Below are positions 1 to 10,800 of a stretch of DNA of 64,000 nucleotides, piece by piece. Where the stretch lies: NCBI GenBank assembly GCA_946894095.1, contig OX335641.1, positions 4,296,501 to 4,360,500 on the forward strand. The letters run 5' to 3'. The DNA is from Incurvaria masculella (taxonomy: Eukaryota > Arthropoda > Insecta > Lepidoptera > Incurvariidae). The notes under the pieces are model-generated. The model saw only the letters and a list, made by a program, of their open reading frames with translations, ran no database searches and was not told the origin of the DNA. Both the position numbers and the translations under genes were made by a program. How positions within the stretch are numbered: position 1 is the first letter of the stretch; each line of letters begins with the position of its first letter.

Positions 1-180
1 TCATTGTCAAAACTTAACCAAATTAAAATGGGACCACTTGGGAAGCACTAGCTTTCGTTTAAAAAAAAAACATCAAAATCGGTTCACCCAGGCAAAAGTT
101 ATGAGGTAACAAACATAAAAATAAAAGCATACAGACGAATTGAGAACCTCCTCCTTTTTTGAAGTCGGTTAAAAATGGGT
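1..180 (+). repeat. Dispersed lepidopteran repeat, 3' end
   Basis: The stretch ends with a CTCCTCCTTTTTTGAAG block followed by TCGGTTAAAAA at about 148-177, a tail I recognise as very common in moth and butterfly genomes and usually attached to a retroelement 3' end. The upstream part lacks any open frame. Family assignment is from memory, not from a search. Confidence 0.45.
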
Positions 181-856
181 TCATGATTGAATTATTTGCC
201 GTTGAAGTTGGAGCAAGAAAAATGCAAGCGAAATTGCTCTACAGTTTCTTGAAGAATCTAGGCCTGCCAAAATCCAATTCATAACATAAATAGTTGGTAC
301 ACTGGTATTGAAGTGTTTTGGGCAAATGTTTTACATTTCACAGAATAATATAGAAGTAAGGATTCCGCAGACTTTTTAATTTTTTAATTAGTTAATGCAT
401 AAAACTACGGTTAATAATCATCCAACCATACATATATATCATCCAGAGTTTGTTAAAGATATAGCGGGCCTTTTGAATAATCTGAATGGTATATACCTTT
501 AGTTTCCTTTAGTTCTGAAAACAGGACACTTTTATAAATTCACTTTATTGCAATTATCACTTGTCAATGGGTAAAAAAAAATTTGTAGATAAAACGAGAT
601 CTGAGAAAAGACAATATATATTAGAAATAAAAATCCTTTTGCACCAAAATGTTTGCTTGGAACGTCCATTATACATATAAGTATCAATATATTTAGTTGC
701 AAGAAAAATAAAATAAAATTCATGAACGCAGTTTGCAGATACATTTGCTTTTACCTTCGTTGAAAAGTCAGACACTGGCACTGGGTGCATTCATAACTTT
801 ACACTGAGGAGTATGTGTGCCTTATCGGTAACAAGGATTTATTTAACATTTCACAG
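181..856 (+). other. Intronic sequence upstream of the CCDC174-like exon
   Basis: AT-rich DNA with no supported coding exon. It ends in a splice acceptor, TTTAACATTTCACAG, directly before the exon at 857. Earlier exons of that gene must lie outside the window. Confidence 0.5.
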
Positions 857-1617
857 AGAAGAAAGAGGAGTTCACGGCGAGCCTCCTCGACTTCCTCACG
901 GAGAAGAAGCGCGAGGCGGCGGCGCGGGCCGAGGGGCAGGAGCGTGAGGCGCGCGAGGCGCGCGAGGCGGAGCGGGCGAGGGCGCGCGAGGGCTTCGTGC
1001 GGGAGTGGGACGTGGGCAAGGGGCCGGAGGGGCCGCGGCGGGACGGGTTCCGCGAGCTCAGCCAGGGCGAGTACGAGGAGAGGGAGCGGGAGCGGCGGGT
1101 CGACGAGTTCGCGCCGCCGCGGAGCAGCGCGGCCGAGCACGCTCGGAACACTTTCGACCAGAAGGGGAACATCCTCGGTCCCGACGCAGTCGGGAAGAAG
1201 TCTTGGGCCGACGTCCGACCGATCGCTGCGAAGGATCACTACATAGAGGAGTCACCCACTCCGGGGCTTTATTTCTCATCCGCGACCGAATCCGACTACA
1301 AAAAAAGGAGTCAAGCGCAAAGTCTCCAATTGTCTTCGACGAATACGTACGACCATGAAACCGCTCTGAGCGGTCCGGTCCCGATAGTCAATGAGCTCGA
1401 GGAGGAAGAGAAGCCGAGGGCTTCCAGGAGAATGAACCCTGGAGTGGAAGTTGAACCGCCGCCCACTTACGAGTACTACGGACCGGAAGCCAAGCGGAGT
1501 AGGCCCCCGGGACGCAGCGGAGCCGATGCGAGAGAAGCCTACGAGCAGGGCTTGAGGTTCCTTCAGAGTATGGAGAGTAAGAAGACTCTGGCGAAAAACT
1601 ACGATTTTACGATGTAA
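857..1617 (+). CDS. CCDC174: CCDC174-like protein, last coding exon
   Basis: Coiled-coil domain-containing protein 174 is a nuclear protein linked to the exon junction complex and pre-mRNA processing. Only the C-terminal exon is here: 252 codons after the acceptor CAG at 854-856, ending in TAA at 1615-1617. The first ~45 residues are a highly charged Glu/Arg/Ala helix predicted to form a coiled coil. The family signatures follow: VREWDVGKG (about residues 47-55), an RRVDEFAPP segment, KSWADVRP, GLYFSS, PIVNELEEEEK, and GVEVEPPPTYEYYGPE near the C-terminus, the last being the most diagnostic. The exon is strongly GC-rich against an AT-rich surround. Two upstream AG dinucleotides (855-856, 857-858) make the exact junction uncertain by 2 nt. 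The identification rests on motif memory; the missing N-terminal exons are off the left edge. Confidence 0.75.
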
Positions 1618-1704
1618 GTTTACATTGGTGTGGTGAAATGAAAAAAAGTTGTGGATCTATTTGGATTTGATTTATTAAAGATCTTACCGACTGCTGGATA
1701 ATGC

Positions 1705-1742
1705 ATTAAATTGTCAATTCCATCATTATAAGTAAAAATAAA
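1705..1742 (+). terminator. Polyadenylation signals for the CCDC174-like gene
   Basis: ATTAAA at 1705-1710 and AATAAA at 1737-1742 lie 90-125 nt downstream of the stop codon at 1617, a normal distance for a short insect 3' UTR. Confidence 0.5.
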
Positions 1743-1994
1743 TACAAATCCAGATGACGATACAGTGTAGGCTCTGTACATAAAACAATGAAGCATTGAA
1801 ATAAAATACATGAACTTAAATTTTATTTCATTTTTGACAAAACCAGTTGGGTGGCTATAATGGTTGACTGTATGTGTATGCCTTGCTTTATGTAGTAAAA
1901 TTAATTAATGAAATAAGTTCATTCAATGCTGATTTTTTCTCATTGCATTAAATATAAATGTTCTGTTCTTTCAAACTATATTATTAAACCATAC

Positions 1995-2770
1995 GAATTG
2001 CATACATACTTTCATGGCGCTTTCCCGGAGGAGTAGGCAGAGATGATAGAGCGACATTCGGTACGATCACAACACACCTCTTTTGCTTAATCTACAGACA
2101 TACATCTTTTCATACATGCTCTTCGCTTATGGTTGCTACCATAGATAAAAATGAAGGAAATATGCCATTTAGCGCGCCTGCTGTCTCCAATTTTCAAAAA
2201 CTATCAAGCCAACTTAGGCCGCGGTCCAAATTGCGCTCCGACACTGACAGCATGAATACAGTTGGTCCGAATCGAATCGCGAGAGCCTCTATTACAAGGT
2301 ACAAATCACTTATCGAAATTTCGCTGAGCTCTTCGATTCCGCAGGAGTACACCTTTGAATAGTGCTGGCGAAATGCCAGCACTCTTACATGCCACATGCA
2401 AACACAGTCGCAGGCGTATTGTAAGGTCTGTGTGAGTGGGAACTGACTTAAAGAAGGCATTTTTGGAAGACATTCACGCTCGGTGGCGATGTTTCGACTG
2501 TGTGGGATTCGACGCGCCGCCAGATTCTTGTACAATTATGTGGTCACTTTGGCCGTATGGCGGAGATGCAATATCGACCGCATGCCACTTCTCCTTTCTT
2601 GTCAGTTGGTGCTAAGACCTGACCTTTACGAAGTATAACAGGCTGCCCGGGCACGACACTTGCGCTCACATCTGCTCTGTAAATTTGTTTCATCCTTCTT
2701 TCGTCACCCATTCGTTCCATATGTCCAAACAATCTTAGCACTCCCTTCTCGATTCTCGTCACATCTTTTC
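1995..2770 (-). mobile_element. Decayed non-LTR retrotransposon 3' part
   Basis: On the minus strand a frame from about 2762 reads RIEKGVLRLFGHMERMGDER then MKQIYRADVSASV, matching the conserved C-terminus of insect LINE reverse transcriptases (RWFGHVERM...RIYRA). The + strand at 1995-2100 carries a TTTCATGGCGCTTTCCCGG segment I associate with the same kind of elements. A segment at 2290-2360 recurs at 57460-57545. Stops and frameshifts show that it is dead. A 9-bp hairpin (AGTGCTGGC / GCCAGCACT) lies at 2361-2383. Confidence 0.6.
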
Positions 2771-4687
2771 AATTGATTTTACCACCAATTGCCAGGAACA
2801 TTAATTATCAGAAAAAAATCTTTACGTATACTCGATTATTTTCACGTCTTTGGTTTGAAGGATGTGACACCAGCTGATTCCGTTCACTTCTAAAAGGACG
2901 TTGATCAAAACAATTTTTAAAAGATGAAATTGCACACATTGATGGTCTAGTTATCTTTGAAATATGTAACGCGCTTATTATTTGGCGAAGTTTTTTATGA
3001 ATTTTTATGCAATGTTGCACGATTTGAGAAATGTAAGCACCAGGAATTTCAGGTTTTATCTTTAAATAATAGCTAGACCATCAAACTACAAATAAACTTT
3101 TTTGATTACGGAAATTGATAGTAGTTACATAATTTTAAATGTACTTAATTAAATGTTGTTTTACTAACTCCTTTATCAAACTGAACGCTAATGGCTTTTT
3201 ATCAAGCCCGAAGTAAAAACTGACCAGATCTAAAATATGTCTTGTCTTGAAAATGTTTTGTGTACCTAATATATTTTAGTATGCCCAGATTTTAACCACA
3301 TGGTTGCAGCATTAACAATATGATTTTTTAAGCAAATACACTAGACGATTCAATAAATTATTTTATTTGGACTAAGGTCATACGACATGAAAGTAGACAA
3401 AATGTACATTCTACCAAGTTTCACCTGGCTCCACCTGACTCTTGTAGGTATCCGAACATATTAATATTTTGTTCCCATATTTTCCATCTTATGCCAAACC
3501 TTAAATCTAAACTATTCCTTATTGCGTAGAACTTATTACAAAACCATACTTATGTTATGATCATGTAACGCATCATTTTAGTCATGGGAACTTATAGCAT
3601 ATACATAATGGCTAACATTCTCTTCAAGATTTTCTATAAATAAATAGTTCTACAAAATAATCCTTTACACACACAAGAATCAAATTCTATGTGAATAATC
3701 TATTGATTCGTTGTTGGAACATTCAGGGTTAGGTATCGGCTATTTATTCCTAATTGATGAGGTAGGTTGCTACTTTCTAGGTTTGTTTTGCAGTCATAGG
3801 GCATGCTGTCACTAAATGTTATAATATTATCACAATGAAAATGTTAATTCCTTGATGAAAGAGTACTACTTAATTTTCCTTTTAGGTAACTTAAAAATAA
3901 AGTTATCCATTAGGTGTTATTTAATTGCACATGTTTTAGTTAATGCCACATTCGCTATATTGTAAGGTACACTGGAAGATAGACCAAAGTATGGGAAATA
4001 GCAAAGGTGAAGTAGGCGGACTGGTTGTAGGCATTGGTTGTAATGTCTTTTACATTACTGCTTATATCAACCCTTCCAAAAATTACAGAAGGGTTATATT
4101 TTAATAATGTCTATATTTATTTTGAACCGGAAGGGTCTACATTCTTTGATCTATCTCTTGCTGTACACCCATCAACATCTGATTTATAATATAGTTGTGT
4201 TACGGATTGAGATTGTTAAGATTTGTACCAAGCCATGAAAGTTCTTGTCAAAGTTGTGCATGCCATTTTCGCCCTTAGCTTGTGTTTTGTACCTTAACCA
4301 TCGACGTACCAAAGCTTATATCGATGACCTTAACATTTTAGCTTGACATAAGTAAATCACAGTTGCGATTCTGGATAACATTGGACCATCTGTAACTGAC
4401 TAGGGCTGCGATAGATTACTCAGACAGACAATCAATGTTTTTTTCGGAACCAACAAGTATGACAAAATATTTACATGTCAAGCACAATGTTAAAAGTGAA
4501 TTTTGAAATATTGTAGATATATCTCGTTTTAACATCTCACTTCGCAGCAAGTGCAAGTGAAGTTCGAGCATGAAAGTGTCATTTCAACAAATTTACCCAA
4601 AACCAAGTAAGTTGGCTTATCTACATGGGGTTCGTATTTGCGTGTTTACCGGTGGAATTTGTTTTTCTTCTCCGTCAATTGTGGTGT
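2771..4687. other. AT-rich intergenic region between convergent genes
   Basis: No coding potential, repeat family or RNA gene that I can support. It separates the 3' ends of the CCDC174-like gene (+) and the Ly6-like gene (-). A TTTATT at about 4118 could be a minus-strand AATAAA for the latter. Confidence 0.5.
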
Positions 4688-4835
4688 CTATGCGATGGCT
4701 AAGATGAGCGCCAACGACGTCAGCCTCATAGCGGCGGCGGCGGCGGGGGCGCTGCTGGCGTGGTGCTCAAGCGGCGCGTCTGTGGAGTGGCGTGCACTCC
4801 GCTCGGTGGAGGGATGAACAGTGTCTGAGCTAGTA
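4688..4835 (-). CDS. Ly6-like gene, exon 5 (last; GPI-anchor tail)
   Basis: The acceptor reads TTCATTTCAG at 4836-4845 on the minus strand. The exon's single leading base completes the split codon left by exon 4. It encodes a Ser/Thr/His-rich stretch, an ASSAPAAAAAM linker and the terminal hydrophobic run RLTSLALILAIA, then TAG. A second AG 10 nt further in would break the frame, so the first is chosen. Confidence 0.75.
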
Positions 4836-7800
4836 CTGAAATGAATGCGAATTAGATCTATCAGTGATAAATGATGCATGTAGTACATACATAATACAAC
4901 ACAATGCCATTTAGGAATATTTGTAATGCAAAGAGGCCACCCATCTGTCAGATTGGCAATTACCAGACTATACTCTCTGGGATCCTCTGGGGCACATATT
5001 TTTGCATTAAGGACTACATAACCTATCATTGCATTCAGCTAAAGGCAGTTATTTAAAGTCATGTCAAGAAATTTAACCAGGGGTTCTCCAGGGCTCTGTC
5101 CTCAGCCCAGTTATAAACACAATATTACAGTTGATATGTACAGCGTGCGGTGTGACTGATAATTTTATTGCAGGCAGCATACGTCGTTTGGAATGATGGA
5201 TTAAATGTTAAGATAGGTAATCAGAAAGAAGAAAACTCAAACCAAATTCGACAGTTCACTGAAATAGTGATGAATATTTTTGTATTCACTCACCGCTGGT
5301 CGGAGCGCAATGCCGCGCCACTCCCCTCCCCTGCGTCCTCATCGTCTTCTCCCCCTCCGCTCTCGCCTCCTCCGCCAGCTCCAGCACCACCCCGCAGCGG
5401 CGCTGCGGACGGAAGCTGTTCCACTGTCTCCGACTCGGAACTCTGCAACCGTACACCAAAAACTGCTCAAGGGAAGCAACATACCAAAAGGAGATGAACC
5501 ATTTTGTGGCCAGGGTCAGTTTTGTTCAGTTCCAGTCACCAAACTATTATTTAATGAAAGCTTATTGAATTGAAATATGAATAAATTTTATATTAAACTT
5601 AAATTTGATTTTGCTACAAAATTGATTTGATGCAGCGCTGCAAAATTACTGAGCGGTCACGATATATGTCATATAGTATGGCAGCGAACGCGACCGCTAT
5701 CGGAAGCGATGCAGCGTTTGATGTGAGACTCGTCACATGCACATCAACACAACTTGTAAAAGTCACAAAATGCTTGCTTTTTAGGGTTCCGTACCCAAAG
5801 GGTGAAAACGGAACCCTATTACTAAGCCTCCGCTGTCTGTCCGTCCGTCCGTCTGTCACAGGGCTGTATCTCATGAACTATAATAGTTAGGCAGCTGAAA
5901 TTTACACAGAGTGTGTATTTATTTTGCCACTATAACAATAAATAGGTAAAATAAAAGAATTATAAACTTTAAAGGGTGCCCCATACAAAAAACGTGATTT
6001 TTTGTGTTTAAATCTTGTACGATGGTACGGAACCCTTCATATGCGAGTCTGACTCGCTCTTGGCCGGTTATTTGTTTTGGTTTCTATGAAACAAATATGG
6101 TTTGAACTTTGAGGTACTTACAACAAATCGGTTATCAGAATAAAAAAAGACCACAACTTTTTTGCAATTTTCAATTTTTATTCTAGAAAAAACCCTTTTG
6201 GTTATATTTCTTTAAGAAGTTCAACTCTATTTCTGAATATTTAGAATAATAAATGCGAGGGGGGCCATCTCGCATCTAGAATTGTTTTTACTGGAAATCG
6301 ATGTGTAAGTGATGTGTTGCCATCTTATAGTTTTAAAACCATTGCTTGCTTGCAAATACGTTAAGAGTTGATTAAAACTCATCATGCAACAAAACTCACC
6401 GTTGTCCACAGAGAGCTCATCTCATGGGCATTATGGTATTCGTGCGTCGCTCCACTCGTCCCATCAACCAACCCTGACGTACCCGTAACCTTCATTATCA
6501 GCTCCGGAGTCGGATCGGAGACATTTAACCGAGGGATCTTGTCGACCTCCTCCGGAGACGGAGCGGAGACATTGAGCTGGGTTATCCTGGCGAAAGCCTC
6601 CAGGACCCGCGGATCGTTCTCCCCATTGCACAGCTCCCCCTGACAGGTGCAGGTCACTCGCCAGGTCTGGCTCCGGTTACAGAAGCGAGTGGTACACTCC
6701 TCCTGGTGATGGCTTATGCAGATCCGAGACTCAACGTATGCTGTGGAAGAAGATAGTGGTTTGAAAAGTATTCATAGGAGTCTGCATGCCGTGCTAGCAA
6801 ATCGTTAAGAAAATTAGTTGAGAAACATTTACTAAACAAATGGATTGTAAGCGACGATCTTCAAATATAAAAGGTTAATGTGACAAGTATCCAAAATATG
6901 ACAATATGGTTAAATGTCGATATAATGTACATTATAACTTTAAATCCGGCCCAAAAATGGGCCAAGCTCTGCAGGCGTATTGCTGGAATTCCGTATTAAG
7001 GAATCCTGAGTCTAGAAAACCGCTTTTATAGCGGTTTTAAAGAGCGATTTTTTCGACGGAAAACCTTGATTAAATTGAAATACTATGCTCCGGAATAATT
7101 TTGTTAAGAAAACCGTTATAAAAGCGGGTTTCTAGACTCAGGATTCTTGATTACGGAATTCCAGCGATAGGCCTGCTGATAGTATACTGACGTGGAGAGA
7201 CGGCGACAGTGGCACAGTTTTGTGCAGCGTCGCATCGGTCAGATTGGAGTGGGTCGAACGGGGCGCGGCACGGCGGGGGCCGGCGGCTGCGGTGCACCTG
7301 CTCGGCCGCGGGTCCGCACCAGTAGCAGCTCTCCGCATCGACACCTGCGCCAACACATTCGTTGATGTCGCCAGTGGCGTTCGTAGTTCGTGGCAGCAAC
7401 AAGGGCGTCGCCAGCCGATGGCGCAGGGGGGGGGGGGGGCAAGTTGACTTTTTACCTACTACAATTCATACTTTTCTCATTCTCATTGGTGAATTCATTC
7501 GAGTTTCGACGTACGGGAATGATTGTTCAAGGCTTGAACTTCAAGCAAATCAACTCAAAGACTTAGGACTTTGGTTGCATTATATTTGGCAATTTTTTTA
7601 GAATCTCTAGGGGGGGGGGGCAGCTGCCCCTCCCTGCCCACCCCTTGGCGACGCCCTTGGGCAGCAAGGCACCGGTACTGGTGCTGTAGTGACCGGAGTC
7701 GAACGGAGCGAGGAGACACGGTGCGTCTCTTGCGGTTCTATGGTCGCGTATGGGCGGGTTGGTACAATCGCATTGAATAAAGATGGTCGAAGCGGCAATA

Positions 7801-10800
7801 AAAAGGGTCTGTGTTTTCCATGCAAGGTACTGGCATGGCACCTAGTTTCCATGAGGAGTTAGACTAATGTCACGACAGTAGGTGTGCTATTAGCTATCCA
7901 TGTGATGTGAAGTAACATGAAACATGCTGAATACTTGGCTTATTTATAGAATGTTAGAACCCCTTTCTTATTCATAGAAGAAAGGGGTTCTAACATTCTT
8001 ACAAATATCTTGGCGATTTTTGTTCTATTGAAACGGTAATCATTCAGAAGGAGTGGTTGTATCTGAGCTACATTGAGTCTGGAATAAATTAACCAATAAC
8101 AGAGTGCCACCCAGCGTATTCTCCTAGCATGGGAAAGACAATAATAAAAAAATCTCGGTATGGTAGTAATTGGCCACCAAATGGTTTCATCATAATATTT
8201 ATCCCCAAAACGAATTCACAAACACAAAAGGTATCATATTTTCTCGTCCATGTAATAATTGAGGGTGGGTTTGTAATAAATTAAATTATTAAAAATTAAA
8301 AGTGTCCTTTAGTTTTACGTATAAAATTACTTCACAGAATTTATTTCTTCTAAGCGACACTATATTGAGGTGTGTTTTTTTTCTTAAAATCAACGCGTTC
8401 GATTCCCGGCTGCAAAAAAATATAAATATAAAAAACCAAAGAAGCATACCATAAAAAAAGGCCAAGTGCGAGTCGGACTCGCACACGAAGGGTTCTGTAC
8501 CATCGTAAAAGATTTAACACAACATCGCATGTTTTGTATCAGGCCCTCCTTTAATTCTTATTATTTTGTAATTTTACTTAGTTATTTGTTGTTATAGCTG
8601 CAAAATAAATACACACACAGTGAAAATTACATCTGCCTATCTATTACAGCCCTGTGACAGACAGACGGACGGACGGACGAATGGACGGATGGACGGACAG
8701 CGGAGGCTTAGTAATAGGGTTCCGTGGGCACCCTTTGGGTACGGAACCCTAAAAACATATTAAAAGAAAAATGCTTGCACTGTTTTAAGGAGATTATTTG
8801 TGATAATAGGAAAATTACCATTCTATAGGCAAGAAAAGCGGTGCAATTCTTTGTAACAATATTAAAAGCGTACTTTCGTTTTATATTTGTAGACAACGTT
8901 TTATCATTAATATTATTCGCCATGGGAAATTATGTAAATAAAGATATATTATTTTATGTTTTAAGAATTGTTGGCCCCGCTATTGCAAAAAAACTACGAC
9001 GTATTTTGAATCATTGGGCAAAAATGTGCCGAGGGATCAGACAAAGTGTTTTACCATATCAGGCAATACAAATAATCATTCATTATATACGTTTATAAGT
9101 TTACACCGTCGCTGCACATACTGTCTGTTAACCTCATATAACCCCTTCAGTCCCCGGGTGTGTACAAGATATCGTGCAACTACGGCAAGTCATAAAACAA
9201 ACAAAGCGGACAAGGGTCTAGGAACAGATCAAGTCGGCAACATTCTAGACAGTGGAAGCAATGACTGGATTCGTTTCGACTAGATTAAAACTTTAGCGAT
9301 AGAAAAATACTTTATGCCGCGTCTGTTTCGTGAATCCATTGAAATCTCAAGATGCGTACCTACTTTAACCGGGACGACAGAATGGAGCTCTCATCAGCCT
9401 GGACTCCGCTACTGGCGCATCTTAAAAGAAATCAAAAAGTAATAGCAGCCGTCAAAAGTGACATCGTTAGTTATACGTGTACGCAGTCGTTTTTGTCTAT
9501 GCTGCACCAACATTTCGGACTACCCTCATCCGCCGGCGTGTAGCAGCTCGCAGCCTACCCACCGATGCAATCATCGCAGCCGACGGCCGTCAGTTGCCGT
9601 TTGACAGTCCGAGATGTTGCACGTTGCACCGTCCTGAAGAAGCACGCGGCGCAGCGGGCGAATCATGTCGGCGAAAACCGATTTGCCAAACCGGACAACC
9701 GTAAGCGTTAATATAAACCATACGTCATTGCTTACATTTTTAAACCCCGTCCAGTGACTATTCAAAACGAAAAAAAATCTTAAATATTTTTTCAACTTGA
9801 TGGAATGGATGAAAGACCTATCTTTCTTTCTTTTAAAACACGTTAAACAATAACAAATAACGCGCTATAGAAAGCAGCATTGGGGCAGTTGGGGCAGTGT
9901 GACCATGAGCATCAAACGTGATGTCTATCGATGCCTATCCATGCAGGCAGATAAGGCATATTCTGATCTGATATATTTTCCTGAAACGCAAATTGCCGGT
10001 TGCGTTACCGGGCAGACTCAGTGGCGTAGCATGGAGGGGGCGGAGAGTGCGATCCGCACCGGGCGGCACTTTAGCGGGGGCGGCATTTCACATATGGCGC
10101 AAAAAAAATCAATTACTTCCAACACTTTTTACGCCAATTTTATGTTGTTGTTCAGATATATCCCGTACAATATTCTATGCATGGCCGAACCTATGCAAGG
10201 TTTCTTAATAAACATCTCTCCTTGCCAATTATTTGTACTTCACGGTGAACCCTTTTTACCATGCCATATTATTTTAAAAATCAATTCAAAAATACGAGGG
10301 CGGCAAATTCAAGATCCGCACTGGGTGCTAGTGACCTATGCTATGCCACTGGTTTTACTGATGCTTACCTAATTCGTAAAGTACCTACTGAAATTGCTTT
10401 ACATACTTCTGGGGGTATGAAATAAATCAGAGAACAAGACATTTTTTTATTTAAAATGTTACCTCAGTCAGTCAGTCAGTCAGCGTGTTTGCGTCCACTG
10501 CTGGACATACGCCTCTCCAATTTTTCTTCAGTCCGGGAGCCCTCAGCGGTACGGAACCACTGCTTTCCGCCGACGCACTTGATGTCGTCGTCCCACCTGG
10601 CGGGTGGTCTTCCCACACTTCCCACACTTCCCCACTCCAACAAATGTTACCTAAATTAAATTAAATATTAATGTTTATAAACTTAATTATTTTTTAATAA
10701 AATTTAATAAAAATTGCCAGCCTACTAGTCGGTGGAACCAAGGAACACTGTCATGATAATAAGTGTATCTATTGTTTTGCCAGGAGTTAAGTACTTCCCA

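Noticed and set aside
815..1246. Arg/Ser-rich frame overlapping the CCDC174-like exon
   Set aside because: Alternative frame of the real exon. The chosen frame carries family motifs, this one only low-complexity Arg/Ser.
9899..10372. 157-codon open frame
   Set aside because: It coincides with a hAT-like element (10019-10351), has no domain, and includes the TIRs themselves.
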